Assembly (NCBI RefSeq): GCF_024172185.1
Contig: NZ_JAMZEC010000001.1
Span: 5,972,001-6,036,000, forward strand
DNA from: Nonomuraea roseoviolacea subsp. carminata
GTDB lineage: Bacteria > Actinomycetota > Actinomycetes > Streptosporangiales > Streptosporangiaceae
Reading direction: 5' to 3'
Length of the DNA stretch: 64,000 nucleotides
Shown: in pieces, positions 59,573 through 64,000 of the stretch
How positions within the stretch are numbered: the stretch's first letter is position 1
Layout: every line of letters starts with the position of its first letter
The notes under the pieces: model-generated
The model's input: the letters and a program-made list of their open reading frames with translations, nothing else
Databases searched by the model: none
Told to the model about the DNA's origin: nothing
Program-made: the position numbers and the translations under genes

Positions 59573-59662
59573 ACGAACCGGTCGTGGTCTGGTCTAGACT
59601 TCAACCGGTCGTCAGGGCGTAAGCGTACCGGAGTCCCGGAGCGTGTGCGTACCCGACGCGAA

Positions 59663-59736
59663 CGGGGCGTGGCGCAGCTTGGTAGCGCGCTTGCTTTGGG
59701 AGCAAGAAGTCGCAGGTTCAAATCCTGTCGCCCCGA
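59663..59736 (+). tRNA. tRNA-Pro (TGG anticodon)
   Basis: A 74-nt cloverleaf with acceptor arms CGGGGCG / CGCCCCG, a D arm GCGCAGCTTGGTAGCGC, an anticodon stem CTTGC / GCAAG around the loop TTTGGGA (anticodon TGG) and a T loop GGTTCAAATCC. CCA is not encoded. It is divergent from tRNA-Gly. Confidence 0.96.
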
Positions 59737-59843
59737 CTTTGCCACGTACGTGGCAACCCGAGAGGGGCCCGTGGCCTCCTCTTGAGGGGGCGGCCCCGAA
59801 GCTTTCAGGGGTGACCGGACCCCGTGATCCCAGAGCCCGCGAC

Positions 59844-60320
59844 TCAGGAGTCGGCGCGGAACAGCGCCCAGACGGCCTTGCCGCCCCGCGCCAGCGGGTC
59901 CCAGCCCCAGCACTGGCTGTAGGTCTCGACGATGTACAGCCCGCGCCCGTTCTCCGAGACGAAGTCGGGCTCCTTGGGCGTCGGCACCTCGTCGCTCGGG
60001 TCCGCCACGGCCAGCAGCACGTGCGGCGCCACTCTCATCAGCAACAGCTGGATGCCCTGCGGCGCCGTGGAGTACATCGCGTACCTGACCGCGTTGGTCA
60101 CCAGCTCCGACACCACCAGCGCCGCGTCGTCGCTCAGCTCTGACAGGCCCCAGCTCCGCAGCGTCGAGCGCGTGACGTCGCGCGCGGTCTTCACCGAGTC
60201 GGCCTGGAAGGGAAGGGGACACGACGTGGTGTACGGCTTGCCGGCCGTCAGCAGGCTGTCGAAGCCCACCTCGCGGGTGATCTGCAGGCAGTCGGCAGTG
60301 GCCAAGGAATCCTCCACCAT
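59844..60320 (-). CDS. Small HATPase/anti-sigma-like ATP-binding protein
   Basis: 158 residues of the RsbW/SpoIIAB-like histidine-kinase ATPase fold: DDAALVVSELVTNAVRYAMY (N box), VLLAVADPSDEVPTP (G1-like) and SENGRGLYIVETYSQCWGWD (G2). Actinobacteria pair such proteins with DUF5753 XRE regulators, as here with the divergent gene at 60552. It may act as a kinase or sequestering partner of that regulator or of an anti-sigma antagonist. ATG 60320 is preferred over starts further out that would run through the operator array. Confidence 0.88.
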   Translation of the reverse strand: MVEDSLATADCLQITREVGFDSLLTAGKPYTTSCPLPFQADSVKTARDVTRSTLRSWGLSELSDDAALVVSELVTNAVRYAMYSTAPQGIQLLLMRVAPHVLLAVADPSDEVPTPKEPDFVSENGRGLYIVETYSQCWGWDPLARGGKAVWALFRADS

Positions 60321-60349
60321 CCCGCCGATACCTCCCGCAGCCCTCGATT

Positions 60350-60442
60350 TAGTGCATGTTTGGCCAAAATGCACTAGACCATCATGGGTCACGGATCCGG
60401 GAACCTGCAAGACCCAAATGCACGTGCATGTGCAATGTGCAA
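60350..60442. promoter_or_regulatory. GTGCA-box operator array between ATPase and XRE genes
   Basis: Six copies of GTGCA(T/A) or its complement are seen: at 60352 and 60369 as arms TAGTGCAT / ATGCACTA around a TTTGGCCAAA palindrome; at 60418-60429 as the perfect palindrome ATGCACGTGCAT; then GTGCAA at 60430 and 60437. They lie in the divergent region shared by the two genes. The XRE regulator is the likely binder. Confidence 0.6.
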
Positions 60443-60551
60443 CAGCATGAGCGGTTACTGGTATGGCTAACCGAATCGGACACCAGGTTGGGACCTTGTC
60501 ATACCCGTCGATGTGGTGTCACTGTGTGTGCGGACCTTGATAGGAGGCAGA

Positions 60552-61418
60552 GTGACGCAGAACCAGCCGGGTTCCGGCCCTACGGCGCTGCGCATTCTCC
60601 TGGGCTCCCAACTGCGCCGGCTCAGGGAGGCGAAGGGCGTCACCCGCGAGGAGGCGGGCCACCTGATCAGGGGTTCCGAATCCAAGATCAGCCGCATGGA
60701 GCTGGGACGCGTCGGGTTCAAGGAGCGCGACGTCGCCGACCTGCTCACCCTGTACGGCGTGACGGACGCCGAGGCCCGCGCCGCCGTCATCGACCTGGTG
60801 ACCAAGGCCAACGAACCCGGCTGGTGGCACCGCTTCAACGACGTCCTGCCCACCTGGTTCCAGGCGTACGTCGGTCTAGAGGAGGCCGCCGAGCGGATCA
60901 GGACGTACGAGGTGCAGTTCGTGCCCGGCCTGCTGCAGACCAAGGAGTACGCCCGGGCGGTCGTCACCGCCGGAGCGGCCGGCGTCGGCCCCGACGAGAT
61001 CGCCCGCCGCGTCGACCTGCGGCTCGAACGCCAGCGCATCCTCGACCGGCCCGGCGGCCCCATCTTCTGGGCGGTCATCGACGAGGCGGCGCTGCGCCGG
61101 CCCATCGGCGGCGCCGAGGTCATGCGCGCCCAGTTGGAGCACCTGGCCGACCTGATGCGCCAGCCCAACATCACGATCCAGATCATGCCGTTCAGCTTCG
61201 GCGGACACAGCGCCGAGGGCGGCGCCTTCAGCATCCTGCGCTTCCCCGACCGCGAGCTGCCGGACGTTGTGTACGTCGAGCAGCTCGCCAGCGCCCTCTA
61301 CCTCGACAAACGCGAGGACGTCGACCGCTACACCGAGGTGATGGAGCGGCTGTGCGCCGTCAGCACCACCCCCGACGAGACGGCCGCGTTGCTGCGGACG
61401 ATCGCCGAGGAGTTCTGA
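60552..61418 (+). CDS. XRE regulator with DUF5753 domain
   Basis: 288 residues: an N-terminal XRE HTH (LGSQLRRLREAKGVTREEAG, then GSESKISRMELGRVGFKERD) and a DUF5753 domain (WFQAYVGLEEAAERIRTYEV, VPGLLQTKEYARAVV, ITIQIMPFSFGGH). This family includes WhiJ-like developmental regulators of actinobacteria that work with a small ATPase and often a DUF397 peptide gene. The ATPase is present (divergent); no DUF397 gene is seen. GTG 60552 has AGGAGG about 5 nt upstream. Confidence 0.92.
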   Translation: MTQNQPGSGPTALRILLGSQLRRLREAKGVTREEAGHLIRGSESKISRMELGRVGFKERDVADLLTLYGVTDAEARAAVIDLVTKANEPGWWHRFNDVLPTWFQAYVGLEEAAERIRTYEVQFVPGLLQTKEYARAVVTAGAAGVGPDEIARRVDLRLERQRILDRPGGPIFWAVIDEAALRRPIGGAEVMRAQLEHLADLMRQPNITIQIMPFSFGGHSAEGGAFSILRFPDRELPDVVYVEQLASALYLDKREDVDRYTEVMERLCAVSTTPDETAALLRTIAEEF

Positions 61419-61598
61419 GGCCTGTTCGGGGGCCCGTCACGTCGCTGTCGGGTGCGCACCTGCCCTAGACTGGCCATCGGCGCTCGTATCCCGCCGTTGC
61501 GGAGCATGCCTCAGCGCCGCTCATGTGGGCGCGGCGCGTGAGCCGAACCGAATGGACGCGCCCGCGATCACTCGAAGCTTGATCAAGGAGACCACCCC

Positions 61599-63008
61599 GT
61601 GAAGACCGCTGTCGAGGAGCTCAGCCCGACTCGGGTGAAGCTCACTGTCGAGGTGCCGTTCGACGAGCTGCGCCCCAGCCTGGATGCGGCGTACAAGAAG
61701 GTCGCGCAGCAGGTGCGGGTCCCCGGGTTCCGTCCCGGCAAGGTCCCGGCTCGCATCATCGAGCAGCGCTTCGGCCGCGCGGTCGTGCTGGAGGAGACGC
61801 TCAACGACGCGGTGCCCAAGCTGTACGGCCAGGCCGTCGACGAGGTCGACGTGTTCCCGGTCAGCCAGCCCGACATCGAGGTCACGAAGATCGACGACGG
61901 TGAGCAGATCGAGTTCACCGCCGAGGTCGACATCCGGCCCAACTTCGACGTCCCCGACTACAAGGGCGTCGAGATCACCGTCGACTCCGCCGAGGTCACC
62001 GACGCCGACGTCGACGCCCAGCTCGACGCGCTGCGCCAGCGCTTCGCCACGCTGACCGGCGTCGAGCGCCCGGCCACCTCCGGCGACTTCGTCGTCATGG
62101 ACCTGCGGGCCGAGATCGACGGCAAGAACATCGAGGAGCAGCAGGCCAGCGAGGTCTCCTACGAGGTCGGCGCCGGCTCGGTGCTCCAGGGCCTCGACGC
62201 CGCGCTCGAGGGCATGTCCGCGGGCGAGGAGAAGACCTTCCGCACCGAGCTCGTCGGCGGTGAGAACGCCGGCGAGGAGGCCGACGTCATCATCAACGTC
62301 AAGTCGGTCAAGGAGAAGGTCCTGCCCGAGCTCGAGGACGAGTTCGCGCAGCTCGCCAGCGAGTTCGACACGCTGGAGGAGCTCAAGGCGAGCATCCGCG
62401 AGCAGTCCCGCCGCAACAAGCTCATCGACCAGGTCGTCCAGGCCCGCGACAAGGCCCTCGACGCGCTGCTGGAGCAGATCGACATCCCGATCCCCGACAG
62501 CGCCCTCAAGGCCGAGGTCGACGCCCGCAAGCACAACCTCGAGCACCAGATCGCCGAGAGCGGCCTGAGCCGTGACGCGTTCTTCCGTCTCTACCAGACG
62601 ACCGAGGACGAGCGCTTCGCCGAGTTCGAGACGAGCTCGCGCAAGGCGATCAAGGTCGGCTTCGTCCTCGACAAGATCGTCAAGGCCGAGGAGCTGGGTG
62701 TCAGCGAGCAGGAGCTGACCAACTTCGTGGTGCGCCGCGCCATGGAGATGGGCGTCCAGCCCAACCAGCTCGCCCAGCACCTGGCCGACAACGACCAGCT
62801 CACGCTGGCCATGGTCGAGATCGTCCGTGACAAGGCCAAGGCCGTGCTCGGCGACTCCGCCAAGGTCGTCGACAGCGACGGCAACGAGGTCGACCTCAAG
62901 GCCATCTACACCGAGATCAACGGTGAGCCGGTCGAGGAGGACGCCGAGGCCGACAGCGCCGAGGCCGCCGAGGCCACCGCCGAGGCCGAGGACAAGCCGC
63001 AGGCCTGA
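61599..63008 (+). CDS. tig: Trigger factor
   Basis: 469 residues in three parts. The ribosome-binding domain has VPGFRPGKVPARIIEQRFG (the GFRxGKxP signature, about 44-58). The PPIase domain lies at about 150-240 (SGDFVVMDLRAEIDGKNIEE), and the C-terminal helical chaperone arms end in an acidic tail. It holds nascent chains at the ribosome exit. GTG 61599 follows AAGGAG. Normally clpP follows tig in actinobacteria; here a hairpin terminator and an antiporter follow instead. Confidence 0.97.
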   Translation: MKTAVEELSPTRVKLTVEVPFDELRPSLDAAYKKVAQQVRVPGFRPGKVPARIIEQRFGRAVVLEETLNDAVPKLYGQAVDEVDVFPVSQPDIEVTKIDDGEQIEFTAEVDIRPNFDVPDYKGVEITVDSAEVTDADVDAQLDALRQRFATLTGVERPATSGDFVVMDLRAEIDGKNIEEQQASEVSYEVGAGSVLQGLDAALEGMSAGEEKTFRTELVGGENAGEEADVIINVKSVKEKVLPELEDEFAQLASEFDTLEELKASIREQSRRNKLIDQVVQARDKALDALLEQIDIPIPDSALKAEVDARKHNLEHQIAESGLSRDAFFRLYQTTEDERFAEFETSSRKAIKVGFVLDKIVKAEELGVSEQELTNFVVRRAMEMGVQPNQLAQHLADNDQLTLAMVEIVRDKAKAVLGDSAKVVDSDGNEVDLKAIYTEINGEPVEEDAEADSAEAAEATAEAEDKPQA

Positions 63009-63043
63009 CGCCCGTCGCGGCGCGCGCCCTGAGCCGCGCCGCC

Positions 63044-63132
63044 GCACGGCTGAGCGCCCGCACGGCTGAGCGCCCGCACGGCTCCGCACGCCGATCGTCG
63101 GCACGCCGAGGGTCCGTACGCCGAGGGTCCGG
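63044..63132 (+). repeat. Two short tandem repeats downstream of tig
   Basis: 16-bp units GCACGGCTGAGCGCCC at 63044 and 63060, plus a partial unit at 63076, are followed by two 15-bp units ACGCCGAGGGTCCGT / ACGCCGAGGGTCCGG at 63103 and 63118. They lie between the tig stop and its terminator. Confidence 0.8.
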
Positions 63133-63213
63133 CGGGCATGGCGGTCGCACCGGCGTGTGCGGCCGCGTCGGCCACGCGTGAGTCCCGCGCCGGCGCCGTG
63201 TGCACAGATGCGC

Positions 63214-63251
63214 GATGAAGCCCCCAAATCCCGCGATTTGGGGGCTTCATC
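63214..63251 (+). terminator. Perfect intrinsic terminator after tig
   Basis: 17-bp arms GATGAAGCCCCCAAATC / GATTTGGGGGCTTCATC with a 4-nt CCGC loop, followed by GTTTTATCC. It is one of the few hairpins here with a U-run. Confidence 0.93.
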
Positions 63252-63295
63252 GTTTTATCCGGCAGAAATCCCTTTTCTTGGGCAGAACAGGGCCC

Positions 63296-64000
63296 ATGGG
63301 AGACCACCCGTTCGTCGCGATCCTGGCCTTCGGCGTCGCGCTGCTCGTCCCCGGCGTGCTGTCCAAACGCCTGAACGTGCCGGGACCGATCCTGCTCGTG
63401 CCCTTCGGCGCCCTGGTGGGCCTCCTGCCCGCCATGCGCGGGCTGCACGTGCAGCCCGAGGTGGTCCTCAACGTCTTCCTGCCGCCGCTGATCTACCGGG
63501 CGGCGTTCCTGACCGCGCCCCGCGAGACCCGCCAGGACGCCATCCCCATCACCGTCCTCGCCGTCGGCCTGACCACCGCCACGGCCCTGTGCGTCATGGT
63601 CGCCGCCGGCCTGGCCGTGCCCGGCCTGCCGTGGGCCGCCGCGCTCGCCCTCGGCGCCGCCATCGCTCCCACCGACCCCGTCGCCGCCACCTCCGTCCTG
63701 CAGCGGGTCGGCGCGCCCCGGCGCCTCGTCACGATCCTGGAGGGCGAGAGCCTGCTCAACGACGGCGTCGCCCTCACCCTGTTCGGGCTGGCGCTGTCCG
63801 GGCTGTCCGGCCCCGTCACCGCCGCCGACGGCGTCATCGAGCTGCTGCGCGTCGTCTGCGGCGGCATCCTGTACGGCCTGGCGCTCGCGTGGGTCATCGG
63901 CAAGGTGCGCCGCGTCTTCCACGACCCCGGCAGCCAGATCACGCTGTCGCTGCTGACCCCGTTTCTGGCGTACCTGCCGGCCGAGCAGCTCCACGTGTCC
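63296..64000 (+). CDS. Na+/H+ antiporter, CPA1 type (runs off window)
   Basis: An open frame from ATG 63296 to the window end, 235 codons and about seven to eight helices so far. CPA1 motifs are ALALGAAIAPTDPVAATSVL and LEGESLLNDGVALTLFGLAL, the membrane-embedded Asp pair that binds Na+ and H+. It is closer to the NhaP/YjcE-type antiporters than the CPA1 protein at 49.7 kb. The C-terminus is outside. Confidence 0.9.
   Translation, partial: MGDHPFVAILAFGVALLVPGVLSKRLNVPGPILLVPFGALVGLLPAMRGLHVQPEVVLNVFLPPLIYRAAFLTAPRETRQDAIPITVLAVGLTTATALCVMVAAGLAVPGLPWAAALALGAAIAPTDPVAATSVLQRVGAPRRLVTILEGESLLNDGVALTLFGLALSGLSGPVTAADGVIELLRVVCGGILYGLALAWVIGKVRRVFHDPGSQITLSLLTPFLAYLPAEQLHVS

Noticed and set aside
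61521..63227. 568-residue antisense frame over tig
   Set aside because: It is Leu/Gly/Val/Asp-rich complement of the Glu/Lys/Asp codons of trigger factor, with no motif.

Overview
The window is very high-GC DNA (roughly three quarters G+C) with almost wall-to-wall genes, frequent GTG and TTG starts and many 1-8 nt stop/start overlaps. This is an actinobacterial chromosome. Several features narrow it: a c-di-AMP (ydaO/yuaA) riboswitch in front of a secreted cell-wall enzyme, a 25-codon gene for the actinobacterial ribosomal protein bL37, a mycothiol-type Rv2466c-like protein beside pepN, a DUF5753 XRE regulator divergent from a small ATP-binding protein, a CU044_5270/ECF-sigma pair and an F420-type LLM oxidoreductase. 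I infer a member of the Streptosporangiales (Nonomuraea-like), but no 16S gene is present to prove it. I see no insertion sequence, integrase, CRISPR array or phage genes.

Layout. 1-11 kb is accessory in character: the end of a TPR regulator, a GNAT enzyme, an EamA exporter with an odd Cys-rich tail, then an AT-rich promoter driving a 24-residue peptide whose stop codon overlaps the GTG of a frameshifted TPR protein. After these come a membrane protein, a beta-lactamase-fold hydrolase, an MBL-fold hydrolase and a GNAT stump cut short beside a TetR/MFS pair and an ArsR/LLM-oxidoreductase pair, each pair with a clear inverted-repeat operator. 11-20 kb carries phosphate transport (DUF47 plus Pit), purU, a YCII protein, prolyl oligopeptidase, an HNH nuclease, an ECF sigma factor with its membrane partner, a GNAT enzyme and an FmdB zinc ribbon. 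20-33 kb carries hyuBA, a WYL protein, ilvD, a three-gene self-regulated ABC/YhgE-Pip/TetR operon with a palindromic operator, a NERD protein, an amidase and two small proteins.

33-43 kb has a Ser/Thr kinase and the block pepN - Rv2466c-like - rpiB. That gene set is contiguous in mycobacteria; here an aldehyde dehydrogenase, an SDR and peptide deformylase sit inside it. 43-51 kb holds a SpoIIE-type phosphatase, a LuxR response regulator, a site-2 protease, a mycosin-like subtilase translationally coupled to a Pro-rich membrane protein, a duplicated-domain membrane protein and a CPA1 antiporter. 51-64 kb holds katG with a divergent decayed fur fragment, the riboswitch-controlled hydrolase, galT with a DeoR regulator, bL37, a TrpB2-type synthase, two tRNAs (Gly-TCC and Pro-TGG), a divergent ATPase/XRE pair around a GTGCA-box array, tig with a perfect terminator, and the start of a second Na+/H+ antiporter.

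The most unusual genome-level pattern is that about ten gene 3-prime ends are followed by short degenerate tandem repeats (about 14-50 bp units), several of which are echoes of the last codons and the stop codon of that gene. The best candidate for an undescribed system is the peptide/TPR couple at 3.3-5.2 kb.
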